Source: Misgurnus anguillicaudatus
Taxonomy: Eukaryota > Chordata > Actinopteri > Cypriniformes > Cobitidae
Direction: 5' to 3'
DNA length: 64,000 nucleotides
Assembly: GCF_027580225.2 (NCBI RefSeq)
Contig: NC_073353.2
Location: 39,114,001 to 39,178,000, forward strand
This document shows, piece after piece, positions 44,440-57,780 of this stretch (positions are counted from its first letter, which is position 1; each line of letters opens with the position of its first letter). A program made the translations under genes and the position numbers. The notes below the pieces were generated by a model. The model was not told where the DNA came from. It was given only the letters and a program-made list of their open reading frames with translations, and ran no database searches.

Positions 44440-45690
44440 TCAAACCCAAACAAGTCAAGGTACGGTTCAGTACACATCACATGAATATAGGCTTATAATA
44501 ATTGTTATTTTTCTTATCAATGCGCATGGGATTTATACAATAACTTCTCACATTTGACCATTCAAAGGAATTTCTATAGAAACCTGAAGTTCGTCGTAGG
44601 CAAACCAGACTGTGTTTATCGAGCTATATCACAATGACTGTGTCCTATACACAATGTGTGACTGTTTAATTTGAAACTTTAATTAAAGGATTTATATTTG
44701 TATACATGTTACATGCAATAATGATCTATCATGAAAGTTCTTACCGTTGCTATGGTTACTTCATCAGATGAACATGTCTTTTCACGGACTTTTAAGTTAA
44801 GATACGAGTCAAAATACAACCTGTTAACTGCAACAATTTTTTTAAAACACCTTCCTAAACATTTTAAAGTAAAAATGATATAATTAATGTATGATTCAAA
44901 ATATACTTATTTTAAATAATAATAATAATAGTTAATAACATTTATAAGATAGGCTACTAAATGTTAATGCAAATAACCCTCTTATAATCCCTTTGCTCTT
45001 CCGCGTCTAAAGCAAACGCGCGCGCGCACAAACACACCTTCACAGCTCATCTCTCTCTCTCTCACAAACATGTGACTTACATTCTATTACAAAACCACGG
45101 GCTTCTCTCTGGACAAAATTGAACGTTAGTCTTCTTTAATTGATTTTAATATGTTACTAAAGCATGAAGACATTAATGAGCTTAACCGGATAAAGCACAA
45201 GGTATTTATCACACTAAGAAAACTTTTCATTATTTAGAATTCTCTCCGACTTCAAAGGATTTTCCGCGCAAATGAGAATGAGAAACTTCATTCTGCAATT
45301 ACAGCTATCAGACCTGCCTCCACCTTCACTTTTCTTATTATTAAAATAATGTGTAAAGAAAACTGAAGTAGCCTAAAAAAAAATAATTGCAAAGTGTTAT
45401 TATTATTAAACCTGTTATTAGTAGCGTTTCTGTTTAAAAATACAAGATTTACAATATAACAATTGCTAAGTGTGTAATCAATAATACTGGCATAATAATT
45501 CGATTGCAATGATTCATTATTATTATTCATAATATCCAAATCGACTCTCATAGCATGTAATTCATTTCAAGAGCTCTTATCAGTGAAGATGGCAACATGA
45601 TTAATAATCATATACATTGAAAGAAAGAGAGAGAGGGGGGGGGGGGGGTTGTGAAGAAACAATGACGATGCAGATAATTAAAAAACATAT
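44440..45690. other. intergenic AT-rich DNA upstream of sox21
   Basis: Poor in structure. Contains simple repeats: (AAT)n near 44,918, (CG)n at 45,017-45,026, (CT)n near 45,049, (ATT)n near 45,400 and 45,518, and (GA)n followed by a 13-16 base G run at 45,620-45,648. Confidence 0.6.
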
Positions 45691-45960
45691 GAACATCTAT
45701 CGGGAAGCAAGTCATCTGCGTATTTGAACGACAGAAGCATCGCTGAATGTGAGACACAAGCGCTTGAAATCTATTGTTTGCAGTAAGCCTCGTTTCCTCT
45801 CCATTATTCGGCCAAACGTGCCTTCTGAAATTTAATTACGCCTATCGAATGAGATTAATGTGCCTGTTCTGTCACTGCCCTCGGCCTTAATATGCATGTG
45901 TATTGTTCAGACTGAAGTCCAGCGGGATGAGCTGAAGGTGAGGTTATAGTGATGCTGATG
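45690..45960. promoter_or_regulatory. candidate conserved noncoding block upstream of sox21
   Basis: Compact complex segment with TCTGAAATTTAATTACGCC, AATGAGATTAATGTGCCTG and CCTTAATATGCATGTG. TAATTA and GATTA cores suggest homeodomain input. 1.8 kb upstream of the sox21 coding start. Confidence 0.35.
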
Positions 45961-47329
45961 CTGAGGTGATGCTTAGATGATTGACAGCTGTTCAGTGTCA
46001 CACCCTGCGGGCGGAATATGTCAGAGATATAACCTGAAAGGACTAAAAACAGTCCGTGTTAAAAACCCATTTAATCAACTATTTAATCATTTAAACACAC
46101 GTCCTCCTGCAGTTTCTGCTTTGATGTTGATGTTCAGAGTCGGATTTGTTTCAGTGTTGTGACCCAGTTTGATTTTCAGTAGTATAGCAATCAAATTGAA
46201 AGAGAAAATAATGGCTGTTCAAAAACTAGGCTGATAATGACAACAATAACCTGTAGGGTGAAAAAAGTAATTTCAGGGTTTTTAACAGGGGGTCCACAAA
46301 AAGGGGAGGTCCACTAATATAAAGCCTAGAAATGTCTTAACTCAGATTTCAATTTGTTATGCAAAGCCACTGTCCACTGCACTGTTTCAAGACATACTGT
46401 AGCAAATGAGGTAAAAATAGTTTATTGTTAGTAAATAAATAATGAAATGAAATGGTGTCACCAATAAAATCTAACATTTACATACATTATTAGGGGAATT
46501 GCAGGATAATTAAATACTGATAGTCAATCATAATTAGAAGATTTTTCAGGTGTCACCGAGGTCCATCTGGTGTACTGAATTAATAAATTCTGACCGCATG
46601 AACTTCTTGTGATCTTGAGTAAAACTTTAGCGTGCACAATAGAGGAAGTAATTTATAGGAAGGAAACTGGTCTCATAAGGAGTTGGACATTTCTTTGTAG
46701 ATGTTTTGCACTTTTGGTTATCGTGTTATCGCTTGGTGAATTGCAGTAGACCTTTAAACTAAAACCAGGGTGTGTAGACTATTCACTAGCTGATGAAAGT
46801 GTTGTCATGGAGAATATAACCAGACCTTTATCAGTATCTCTATAGCTGCCCTTCCTTCCTCTAAGAAAAAGTTTGAGATGTTTAACTAAATGACCCGAAT
46901 GAGCAAAATGAATCTATGAAAGGCGGTCCGCTGTGTGGTGTGTTCAGACTAACCAGTTCATATCAACCAAGAAACTAAACAAAAAAAATCAAATTAACTA
47001 AATAAACTAAAAGTAAAAATTATGGTAAAAAGTCATTTATGCATTTTAATTACTTTCAGGCAAAAAAATTAAAGATCCACACATATTCTTCTAACTTACA
47101 GTATAAAGTGTTTGTATGAAAACAAATTGTAAAATAAAGTTAACACAAAACTTAATTTATGTTGTTTTTTTTCTTCTGGTGTGTTTACTATAAGTTGTGT
47201 TTATGGATTTACATTCTCATTTGAGTGCCCCAGAAGAAAAACGATATAAAAATAAACCTTTTACTATTTTTCATTTATTCTTTATTAATAAAATGCAAAT
47301 ATGACAAGATGATTTGTTCATTGTTACTC

Positions 47330-47960
47330 TCTGTTTATCACAATGAAATGAATGAATTCATGTTTATCCCTCTCAGACTGAACAGACACACACTGTGCTT
47401 TAAAGTACATCTGAGAAAGAGGCGAGAGGAGGTCCAATACGACACATCTCAAAGTGTTTGGCATCCACCTGACAGTATCTGTGCTCCTCCAGGCATCTTA
47501 GAAATGATGCTGCTTGCCATAACAATCTCAATCATTTACCGTGTGACCTTCTGAGCCGTTTGCACAATCAAATTTGCCTTTCAAAGCTCACCGGCATCTC
47601 CCGAGAGCTACACGTTCAACTCAAGTAAAAATAAAGGGGGCCAGGGAAAGTATTCATCTTTTTATGTGTGTACCCCTGCGGTTTAGAAATTGGACTCTTT
47701 TCCCCCCTCAGGTATTGTGATGACTTAGTGATGACACTGTTTTAAAGCATTTAGCTGGTGCATTATCGCCCAGTTCCTTTTTCTTCATCCGTGCATCTTA
47801 TCGCTGGTGCATCGCAGCCCGGTCCAAACAGAGAGTTGTAATTACCCAGACTGCCACCTGATAGCCGCCGCCTCTATCAGCACCATCATCATCATCATCA
47901 TTGCCTCTCCGTTTCAAACAGAAAAAGAGAGAGATAGAGAGCAAGATATAATGATAGCAT
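47330..47960. promoter_or_regulatory. candidate conserved noncoding block
   Basis: Repeat-free apart from a short (CAT)n at 47,881-47,900. Includes CCATAACAATCTCAATCATT and TTTGCACAATCAAATTTGCC. A 109-codon frame shows no domain. Confidence 0.3.
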
Positions 47961-48419
47961 TTTCAGCTGGAATCTGTTTAAACTCAACAATACTTCTCAC
48001 ATTCACTCTTTTCTGCTATTATCACATCACAATGCATGTCGTTCTTTATACACTGTCTCTAGAAGCAAATGTGAAGCAGCCTGACATCACATCATGACAC
48101 AAAGTAACATAATACAGCCGTCTGGTTTGTGTTGTGATGCTATAGTAAATCATCCATCAGACAGTCTGTCCATGCTGACGTTTGTCAGATTTCTCCAGCT
48201 TCTGTCAGGTTACAGATGGATTCAGGCCACAATACTGCAGAATTTCTATTTGATTGACACACGGTCAATGACGTCAGCCACAAAAGATGAGGAAAGCATC
48301 ATACTCCGTATAAAAGCTAGTTAAATGTGTTATACAAGCATTCGTTTCCTTTATTAATTTTAATTTATACATTATTCGTCTAAACAAACTTGCAGCTTTA
48401 AGAAACTACAATAACAACA

Positions 48420-50480
48420 CTATAATTAAAGGCACAATATGTAAGATTTTTTTATAAAATCTCCAAAACCTGTTATACAGTATACTTACATTATTCAAAA
48501 CGTTCCCAAGGATTTGTAAATCCAGAGAATTTCAAATTTAAAAAAATAGTTTGTCGTTTGTCATTGTTGCCTATCAATGACGTAATATCCGCGCTATCCT
48601 CAGTTTTCCACTTGTGAATTTTATACTCATAATTTTTGGATGGTAAAAATCTTTATTTAGTCATTAAGCCAACGCTACAACAGTAAGTAACATGATGCCT
48701 GTGTTTTGAGGTCTTCACACAATTTATAAAAACATTTTAAAATGTTTACTGTACAGTTGTGTTGCAGCAGTGCTCATTGAAATGTTAACCCAGATATTTT
48801 CTTTACTTGAACAATGACATTAACATCACTTAATATTTTGAGTTTTGGAGATATACTTAAAAATCTTAGTTTAATTAACTTTTAGGCGTATAAAGTTTAT
48901 TAAAATAAATCATTCAAGTGAAATGAACTTAAAATTATCAGTACATGTTGTTAGGAATACCCATAATCATTTGTGCCTGAATATTTTGATTATTTAAGCT
49001 TTTTTACAGAATAAAAACTGATAAGAACTTAAATATTTGTTAATAAAATGACATAGAGGTTTAAGCTGTTAATGTTGTTTTGTTTTAAATTATAATTTTG
49101 TGAAGTAACGATTCAGGTGATCAGCGCTTACGTACATGTTCAGCACATTTTATTGTATTTCTCTCCACAGTACTGATGTTTTGTGTGTTTCTATGGAGAA
49201 TCAAGGGTTTTCAATGACTGACAGTCATGAATTCTGTTATAATGACATTTATAACAGAAAAACTTTTAAGTTATGTGGCGATTGATATTACAAATTATTT
49301 AAAGTTGAATCAACTTAAAAAATTAAGTTTACTGAACTTGCTGAATTATATTGGAATTACTAGAAATTTTAAGTTAAATCTACTCTTGTTTTAGTTCACA
49401 TTACTTCATAAAAAAAAAAGTAAATTCTACTTGTCAGGGTTTACAGTGTATAAAACTGAATTGAGATAAAATATTTATCTTCTGGATAAGGCATCATGCC
49501 AGTAAAGCTTGGGCTAGAAAATGATTTTCAGTTCAGTTTATAGTGACCTAATATCAAACTCTTAAATACTTTTTTCTATGTTTAAATGCTTTAATTGTGT
49601 CCCCAGTGCTTCTATCAACCTAGAAAATGTAAAAAAGATTAACCCAGTAACTTAGTTTCGGTAAACTATTCTCTGCAAGCAAGTGAAAATATAGGTCATT
49701 GAAATTTGGCTCCCCTTGTGATGTCAGAAGGGGATCTTATTATAATAATACCGCCCCTAAATCTGCACTATCCAACCACAGCACTGACATTTACTGCAGA
49801 GAGAAAGAAAATAATTCACAGCACAATTGAGTTTCAATTGCAACAAACCACCATCATTGTGATCAATGTTTGAATTTCATCAGCTCATTTTCATTTTAAA
49901 TGACACACCCAAAACGGCACATTTTTGCTCACACCTACAAAGTGTCAATTTTAACGTTATAATAAATTATCTGTGGGGTATTTTGAGCTAAAACTTCACA
50001 TGTGTACGCTGAGGACACCAAAGATTTATTTGACATCTTTAAAAAGTCCGCTTTAAAGGTATAAACATATATTCTTTAAATGGATTATCATTTTTTATGG
50101 GCTGTTAAATACTTTATTCTGATTGGTTGAAATATTCCAAGGGTGTTGATTATTTTTCGATAAATGCACACCTAACCTGTCCTTATGTCTTAATACAACC
50201 ACCAGAGCAATGTTTGTGTGCATAGTATAAGTGGAATAATTGGCTCCGGTCCTTGAATTATTTGAAAATAATGCACAACCGCAGTGCCGCATGATCACTT
50301 TGGATTTGCATTATTTTCAAATAATTTAGCGGCTTGTCGTCAAATGTTTTGTACAAATGCACTCTTTAATTTATTATTAATTTCTTAAACCGTAAATTTG
50401 AAATGCAGAACACCCTGAACTATTTTGACATTAATTTCATCTACTCCTGTGGTATTTATTGAGCCTTTAAGATGTGGTCA
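48420..50480. other. intergenic mosaic of probable cyprinid repeats
   Basis: 48,427-48,660 (GGCACAATATGTAAGATTTT) resembles a common repeat. 49,300-49,450 ends in a GGGTTTACAGTGTATA MITE terminus. 49,620-50,060 (CTCCCCTTGTGATGTCAGAA) and 50,098-50,345 (inverted GAATTATTTGAAAATAATGC and CATTATTTTCAAATAATTT) are also repeat-like. No gene. Confidence 0.45.
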
Positions 50481-50609
50481 CTATAAACCGAAAAGATGAT
50501 ACATTTTGGGTACATAAATATCTTTTTTTTAAACTCAACGTTCTCTTCCAAGCAAAACCAAAGAGACCTTATTTCCAAACGGCACATTGCTTTGACAGAA
50601 CCTGTATAC

Positions 50610-52300
50610 ACTTGTGTGTCTTATCCACTTTTACTTTGCTTTACTCATCTTTACAGCATGGAGAAAATGAATGAGAAGAGTTGGACAGGCATTCAGTCTT
50701 AAACCCCCTGTCACAGCTGGTTGACATCTTGCTGTGCACCGCTGAGTTTTTCTTTCATCAAGCTGAGTTGAAATCTGGACTAATGTGTCTCTGAGAAAGA
50801 GTCCCACAGCGCTAGCATCTCTCATTCTTCTTCTGTTGTTTTCTCTGGTCATCCACTTAATATAATTACAGTTTAATTGGGTGACAAGAAATTAAAACTG
50901 TGTCCACATTATGTGATCATCTCCTTTCATCTGCCATCAATTCAAAGACGTTTATGAACCAGAGCGAGGCCAGAGGCGTTCGGAAGAAGACAGAGAGAGA
51001 AGATACAGGAGATGCACATGTGTCTCTTTTGACAGATGTGCTCACTGCTGTTGTTATTCAGTATTTTCATTGCAGATTTCGTCCTAGCAAGCAATTTTGC
51101 ATTTAAAAGACGTCTAAAAGCCGTACAAACACAGCCCAGACATCTAGGCCAAAGCGAGGCCAAAATTTGGGCAGTCGGTAACCATGGTTTTACTAGAGTT
51201 AAAATCAAAAAGCCATGTTACTGTAGTAAAAGACGTAAAAATCTGATGGATGTCTAACCATAGACCAAAAATGCATACAATTAAATAAATAAATGAAAGC
51301 AAACAGCTTGCAATCACTGTTGACTTTGTTTACATGACGGGATATCAGATGTCTTATTTTGGCAAAAACGACACCAAGTTATAACCAAATTCAAGTTTAT
51401 TTTGGATAAAAGTGGGTTACTCAAGGGGTCTAAATGACGGCTATTGCTTGCTGGGCTCCGGCCCTCCTCACAGTAATCATAATTCACATTTGCGGCAATG
51501 ATAATAAATGCCATTTCATCATAAAGGATCTCCCCATAACCGACAACAAATGATGAAGCGGAGATCCGAACACTAATAGATGTTGTGGAATAATGAAGAA
51601 ACGCTGAGACGATGGCGTTATTTGTGGATGGAGACGCAGCTCGGTTTTTTTCATTAGATTCTTTTCTCTGCTTCTCAAACTTCTTTGGGGGTGTGCATGG
51701 CAAGGTTATAAACACTGAGTCATTCTCATGGCCTTTGCAAGCTGTACCTTCCCTTTTGTCAGGGCTGTACTCAACTTTAAAAGCCCCTTTCAGACGACAT
51801 GAATGCCCTTCATTTTCTCTCAAAGAACTTTGCATTGATAGCCGGCAAAAAGGGAAGGTTGTTTAGAAAAGGAAGGATAGACAATGAGAACAAAAAACCC
51901 AAAAGCTTTTCAGATTCCATTATGAACATAGCGCTCCTATTCTTTCCCACTGTTTATACATGTTCTGCAGAATAATGCAGCCCGCTGTAGTATCTTCCTT
52001 GTCCTCTTGTTTGAAATGGGCCTTGTATCGAGGGGGGCAGAGATTGCAAACACAAGATGCTGTACAGAACCTCTGCCGCATTCACCAGAAGATCAAGGTA
52101 AAGCGAATGGATAAAAAATGCGAGAGCGGAAAAAAATGCGATCGCACTGAAATGCAGGTGAGTGCAAAGAGACCTTGCCCGTGCGCTAAAGAGCCATTCA
52201 GGCCGCCGTCCATTGTGTAAATATTTAAGGTGGCCTGATGCTCGGGCGAGAGGAGAGACGGCCTTTCTCTGAGATGACAATGTGAATTCTGAAGAGCTTG
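50610..52300. promoter_or_regulatory. candidate conserved noncoding region
   Basis: About 1.7 kb largely free of transposon marks. Notable parts are 51,410-51,700 and 51,950-52,290. A 173-codon minus-strand frame at 51,314-51,835 has no domain and is opposed by other frames, so it is not called. AACCATGGTTTTACTAG at 51,181 is a short common repeat. Confidence 0.3.
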
Positions 52301-52535
52301 CGTTCACATTTGATTTGACCTCAGTTGTACTGAAGACCAATATACATGTAGGATTTCTGTTGGAGCGTTGGTAAGCCCAGACAAGTTGATTCAAATTAAA
52401 AAACATGACACCCTAAAAATGTCAAACAAGTAACTTTAAGTTAAATCTACTTAAGATTGCTGAACAGACTATTTAAATTTGTAAATAAAAATTTGCAACG
52501 TAAAATGTCTCATTCCAGCAATATATTCTTGTTAG

Positions 52536-53905
52536 GCTACGTTTACACGGAAACGTTCTGAAGAGAAACCGCAAAACTGGCATTGCAGTATCACTTTTTT
52601 CCCGCATTTTTACGAGTGTTTTGGGGGGGAAATCTGCATGCATATGGTGACGCAAAAGTGTGTGATATTCGATGTAGGATGCACTCCAGGCGGATAGGGT
52701 GCAATTTGAAGCACTGACACATAGGGTGACCACCCGTCATGCGTAGCGCGTGCGCGCACAGCGTTTGAAGCACAATTCATGCGTCCCGCAAGTTGAGACC
52801 GTGTCACGCATAATCAATGCTTGCTCAAAAAAAGTTGGTCGCTCTATATCCTCGAGCCCCAGGCAGCCAAACGAACATTACTGGACAGTTCAGGCTCGCT
52901 CGCCACTCGCACGCCAGTTGAACTGCTGACTAGGTAAGGTTGTTGTCAACTTTTTCGTTGTTGTCATGACAGCGCAGTGCGCACGGAGCCAAGCAAGTGC
53001 ATAACTTTTAGATGCGCACTTTCCAATTTGAAAAAAGAGACTGAGTCTGACTCTGCACCGCCATAATCAATTATAAAGAGAAGGTGTAGGTACAAGAAAG
53101 ACTGGGAAAATAAAGTCCATAAGATGTCCCCAGAACACTGAACATGTTTTTCCTGCGCCTGCCTTTACTAACATGCAAGTTCACCATCCTTCCTCCCCCT
53201 TCTCGTTCCGTGAACCTCTGGAGTTGTGAGTTAAGACTTTTTTACCTGTTCCAGTGTTATTGAGCAACTACAATTCGTGTTAATCCTATAATTTTATATT
53301 ATAATTTATTTAAAGTGAATAAATGGTAATGAAATTAAATAGCTAAAGTAAATCGTAAGTGGAAGTTCATCTGTCAATTCATTGAATGTTCAAAATACAC
53401 ATTGGTTGGCTTATTCATGAGCATACATCATGTTTAGGGGAATAGGGCATTATTAATATGCCATGTACACTGCAAAAAATGATTTCAAGGAAAAAAAATT
53501 ATTTGTAGGCTATTTTTGTTTTGTTTTTAGTAAAAATATCTAAAAATTCTTAAATTAAGATGCTTTTTCATAATGAACAAAACTACCCAAGTCTAGTTTT
53601 TAGACCAAACATATCAAAATTAAGTGATTTTGTGCATAAAACAAGCCAAAAAATCTGCTAATGAATTTTTCTTGAATTTGGTGTTTAAGAAAAATTTTCA
53701 AGATTTTTAGCTTACCCCACTGGCAGATTTTTTTGCTTGTTTTATGCACAAAATCACTTAAATTTGATATTTTTGGTCTAAAAACTAGATATTCATCTTC
53801 CTTGTTCTCCCAGGTCTCGTCCAAACGCATACGTGACAAGAGCCACCGCGAGCAGACTTTTGCGATTTTACCCTGAAGAAGGGAACGCGACGGTAAACAT
53901 GGCCT
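52536..53905. mobile_element. degraded 1.4 kb element with AGGCTACGTTTACAC ends, nested MITE
   Basis: The left TAGGCTACGTTTACACGGAA and right GACGGTAAACATGGCCTTA are inverted relatives. The interior has CpG-rich AGGGTGACCACCCGTCATGC (52,724 onward), itself repeat-like, and hosts the MITE at 53,469-53,790. Confidence 0.5.
53469..53790. mobile_element. CACTGCAAAAAATG MITE with hairpin core
   Basis: Starts CACTGCAAAAAATGATTTC. Arms at about 53,597-53,668 (TTAGACCAAACATATC, GTGATTTTGTGCATAAAAC) and 53,718-53,782 are reverse complements. The right terminal repeat is missing or lost. Confidence 0.75.
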
Positions 53906-54340
53906 TAGATTAATGAAACGTTTTTTTGATTCACAAATGGTCAGTTTACAATATGAGAAACTTTATTTCACACGTCGTCTTTTAACAGTTTTATAAAACG
54001 TGTAATGTTAAAGGCATGGTATCTGATTTTGAAACATGCTAACTTTAGCCTACTAGCACTGAAATCACGATCCCACCCTCCATTTAAAGTGACACTTTGT
54101 AGTTTTTCAACCTTCATCATATATTTTTCAAGCCCATTGTGATAGTTTAAATGACATGTGTACTGTAGCCTGATGGGGTCTGTATTGCTTTTACTCGTAC
54201 GTTTAAACTTGGGGTTTCGGGTAGTAACCCGAGCACAAAAAGAAAACTACAAAAATCTGCTTTACTGCACTCATCACTTCCTCCACTTCCTCAAATTCGG
54301 ACGTGAGAGCGCAACTATTTATTTTCTTGATATTTTTTTC

Positions 54341-54538
54341 ATGGCCGAAGCAACAACTAAGAAAAAGAAACTCGAGGTATTGTCGGAGGAGACCAGAAAG
54401 AGAAAAGGGGAGAGTGACAGATTAAAAAGAAGGATGAGGATCAATTATATTAGGCCAGCGTTTGCTGGCTGGCATGAACTAAAGGAGGAGGAGGGGTTCC
54501 TGACCGATGCTGACTTGGCCATCATGCCTTTGGACTAG
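54341..54538 (+). pseudogene. 65-codon transposon-associated frame, probably a truncated N-terminus
   Basis: MAEATTKKKKLEVLSEETRK, then a Lys/Arg-rich stretch, then RPAFAGWHELKEEEGFLTDA and LAIMPLD before a stop. The pattern (basic N-terminus, GAFxxWRxLKxxxGFxTDAExAxFLLD) occurs, as I recall, at the start of many uncharacterised repeat-borne fish proteins. In-frame residues run upstream to 54,158 without obvious similarity. The usual C-terminal part is absent, so it is likely a relic. Function unknown. Confidence 0.5.
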
Positions 54539-54660
54539 TAAATATTGTAAGTATGTTATATTGCTTGCATAACTTAAGTCCTGTCCTGAACAGTTTTTTA
54601 CATGAATTTTCCTGGAGGCTACTTGTGGAGTGTAGAGAGAGACTTAAATTGTGTAACACT

Positions 54661-54717
54661 GTGGCGCTGTGGTAGCATCATGGACCTACGATCCGGGCGA
54701 GCCGGGTTCGATTACCC
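54661..54717 (+). repeat. tRNA-like block with B-box
   Basis: TGGCGCTGTGGTAGC resembles an A box and GCCGGGTTCGATTACCC a B box, 35-40 bases apart as in tRNA promoters. The cloverleaf is incomplete, so it is a SINE head or tRNA relic, not a tRNA gene. Confidence 0.4.
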
Positions 54718-55089
54718 TTTAAGGCTATTTTTTTATATAAACTTTAACCAAGCGACCACCGTTACAACTGGCTTGAAAACGTGAGCTACGCGATCTTTTG
54801 ACGTTTTAAATAATATAAAACCCATGAAACGATATTCATATGACATGCTGGAAGCCACACTTTGTGACCTAAAGAGTTGTCTTCTTTTCCTTAGCGACAG
54901 TGCTGCGGCGCTTGTGGCCTCTAGGGGAGCTAGACGTGAAAAATACATGTCTAGCAGCCCCTAGTGGCCAAAATGTTCTACGGTGTGCCTTTAAATTGTA
55001 GCATTTAAAGTAAAAAAATAACGTTATATATAAAGTTATGTAAGTTATATGATTCTTATGTAGTGAAAGAATCATTCAGCACTCCTATC

Positions 55090-55620
55090 ATACATCTAAC
55101 AGTTTTTAAGACCCTGAATCTGACTCTACATTGAATCTTTTTCACATCAAAATCTCTTACAATGCACAGCTCAGCCTTGAGAAAATCCACTCTGGTTGTC
55201 AGTTTCTTTCTGCGGATCAGGCCGGACGCACGGAGAGTCGATGATGTTTAACAGTGTTCGTACGATGGTAGGAGGAGGTGAAGGTTCGGTCGGGTCAGTG
55301 CAGATGATCTGTTTGTGTAATTGGAGTGCAAATAAGGTTTGATCAGTGTCCGGTTTAATCAAGCGTTGAAGTCGTGTTTAGTGGAGTTAAATCAGAGAGA
55401 CAGAAGACCCCCGGGGGAACTCAGGCTGACAGCCGAGACCCTCTGGGACACAAAATGAGAAATCAACCTGCAATGAATAAGCATTGAGAAATGAACTGAT
55501 TGACTTGCTAGAAGAGACACAAACCTGTAGATGTTTGAATCTGTTTGCACTGTGAACGGTTTGATACAAACTGCTTTATACAACACATACGCTCACAACA
55601 TGATTAAAGTATATACTGAT
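55090..55620. promoter_or_regulatory. candidate conserved noncoding block
   Basis: Complex, repeat-free sequence including GTCGATGATGTTTAACAGTG and GAAATCAACCTGCAATGAAT. No domain in the short frames. Weak evidence. Confidence 0.25.
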
Positions 55621-56319
55621 AGTCAATAATAAATGACATTTGCAATAAAATTTTTTATTTTCTTGGGGAAAACACAAGAAAAAATGATAATATGTGTACC
55701 TGTTACTGTTGGATAGACAAAGACTCATAACCTGACTCATAACCTGAGATTAAGAGCATTAAAGTTTGATTTCACTATGATTTCAATCTGTAATAAAATC
55801 TTACTCAAAAGGTAATATTTTCACTGAATGTCTTTTACATTATGTAGATTTTATGTATCTAGTTTTGTAGAAAAGAGTAAATCAGAAATAAATTCAGGGT
55901 ATATTTGTGCTGATGATTTTTAGTAATTGTTCTAATCAATGTGTATAAAATCACAAAATCAGTCATAAGTCGCATTTGTAGCAATAAACAACAATACATT
56001 GTATGGGTCATAGATTTTATTAATGCCAAAAATCATAAAGATATTAAGTAAAGATCATGTTTCATTAAGATATTTTGTCAATTTCCTACCATAAATATCT
56101 CAAAACTTTATTTTTGTGAGTGGATGCAGTTGATTTTCTCAATAGTTTGACTTGTTTGCACCCTCAGATTCCAGATTTTTAAATAGATGCATCCGTATAC
56201 ATCAATGAAAAGCTTATTTATTCAACTTTCATTTATTTATCTTGACCAGAGAAAGTTGAAAACTGAAGCAGACTTCATGCCAAAACAACACAATGACAAT
56301 TTATATGTATTTCAAGGTG

Positions 56320-56560
56320 GCTAAATCATATAATTCGTACAGCCACATTGTTGTACGATTTAGCTTGTTAGGTTTAGAGGTGGGCTTTCATAATTGTTTT
56401 TTATAATCATTCATTTTTTTACGATTCACTTCACACAAATTCATACGAATTGGCCAACTTGTAAAATATGCACAAATTCCCATGAAATCAAGCTGCCAAA
56501 AACAGGGGTTTGTGAAAACGTCACGCTTTTTGTACACTATGTATTTATAATCTTTATAAA
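56320..56560. repeat. dispersed repeat with ATTCGTAC motifs
   Basis: AAATCATATAATTCGTACAG and TTGTACGATTTAGC are paired, followed by CATACGAATTGGCCAACTTG. Such ATTCGTACGAATT-type blocks also appear near 58,410 and, more weakly, 62,880. Likely a degraded MITE family. Confidence 0.5.
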
Positions 56561-56600
56561 AAGAGAATTAAACGTCAAATTCAAAAGAAATTCATCTTTG

Positions 56601-56601
<1 letters not shown>

Positions 56602-56643
<42 letters not shown>

Positions 56644-56646
56644 GTC
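56602..56646. repeat. (TG)n microsatellite
   Basis: About 45 bases of alternating TG with a few C interruptions (TGTGTGCGTGTG). Frames reading it as Cys-Val repeats are spurious. Confidence 0.95.
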
Positions 56647-56679
56647 TATCAATCTCTTGGGGAAGTGTTAGCCTAATTG

Positions 56680-57780
56680 TTTGGCTGAATGGCTCATTTC
56701 TTTCAATTACCACGGTTGAGCGTGGAAAAGCCCAGCAGTGTTAGGGCCATATGTGTAAAGAGCTCATGCACCTCCCCACCACCATACATTACACCCGCTA
56801 TAACTGCACAGCTTTACCACACAACCATCTGTACATAAACAGGTCATCGCATTTAATCGTGACACCATCTCAAAAAAACATTTAGCCTTTCTGCCTTTTC
56901 ACATTAGAAACCTGACATCCCCGAGTGTTTGTTTGAAATCAAACCCAAGCAGATTATCAAGAAGAATCGAGCATTATGCCGGCGAGAAAGCCCTCATTCA
57001 CCTCAATTGTTATGTGTAATGAAAACCTATTGTGTCTTTTAATGCTCTACACGCACAATGAGAAACTGACTGGCGTGAAGGTCTAAGTCACTGACTGTTT
57101 TCGAGACGCAATAAACAGCAGCGTTATTTGAATTCCCTCATAACCTGCCACGGGCGTCATTATCAGCGCTACCGAGATATTACAAAGAATATTCCTATTG
57201 TATAATGTTGATTTAGCACGTCGTCAGAATATAAAGCATCTCCAGCAACACTTGAAATGAGCGACTCCGGTAGTCTATTGTATCCGAGCCGCCCCTCCGC
57301 CCCCCAAAACCTCCCGACGGTTTCCAAGCAAATTAATTAACAAGAGAAAGAGAAAAAGGTAAGAATGCAAATGGCAGAGCGAAGCCTCGCTCACTTTAGA
57401 CTCTCGTAAGCTTTTGTTCTCCTTTATTGCACCAAATTATTTAATTGGGTCTCTCTGATTGTGTGCTCACACAGAAAGGATTTCAGGCCTTTGTCAGGAA
57501 CCCATATAGCTAACAATGCGGTATCAAATTCAATTCCCATCAAAAAGAAAGAACTGGATTCAAAAAAAGCGAGCGAGCCGGGTTCGGGCTGGCCGTGGAG
57601 ATTAATGACGATCTACAGAATCACCAGCGACTGACTGGATGGAAGATTTCTCAAGCAAAATAAAAGCCTCTTTTCAGAGACAACAATAGCAGTCCTGTGA
57701 ATGTGACGCGACTCGAGGAGATGTTGAAATAAATCAGACTGTGGGTTGAAGTTTACGGAGCTCTCGGGGTGCCCGAAGCC
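56680..57780. promoter_or_regulatory. candidate conserved noncoding region
   Basis: More than 1 kb with balanced composition and no transposon ends. Includes CAAGCAAATTAATTAACAAG, CCAAATTATTTAATTGGGTC and CTGATTGTGTGCTCACAC. TAATTA and TTAATTGG cores suggest homeodomain binding. One of the strongest candidates upstream of sox21. Confidence 0.35.

Larger units (their letters stand above)
54083..54995 (+). mobile_element. TTTAAAG-ended element carrying a short frame and a tRNA-like block
   Basis: Ends TTTAAAGTGACAC and GTGTGCCTTTAAA are inverted repeats. Inside are the frame at 54,341-54,538 and a tRNA-like block at 54,661-54,717. Borders are approximate and no target duplication is evident. 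Confidence 0.5.

Noticed and set aside
51314..51835. 173-codon minus-strand frame
   Set aside because: No domain or repeat pattern, low-complexity patches, opposed by frames of similar length. Likely chance in a complex noncoding block.
54661..54717. Possible tRNA gene
   Set aside because: A- and B-box-like motifs are present but no complete acceptor and anticodon stems could be formed; treated as a tRNA-like relic.
56394..56744. 116-codon frame
   Set aside because: Contains a Cys-Val run read from the (TG)n microsatellite and starts in a dispersed repeat.
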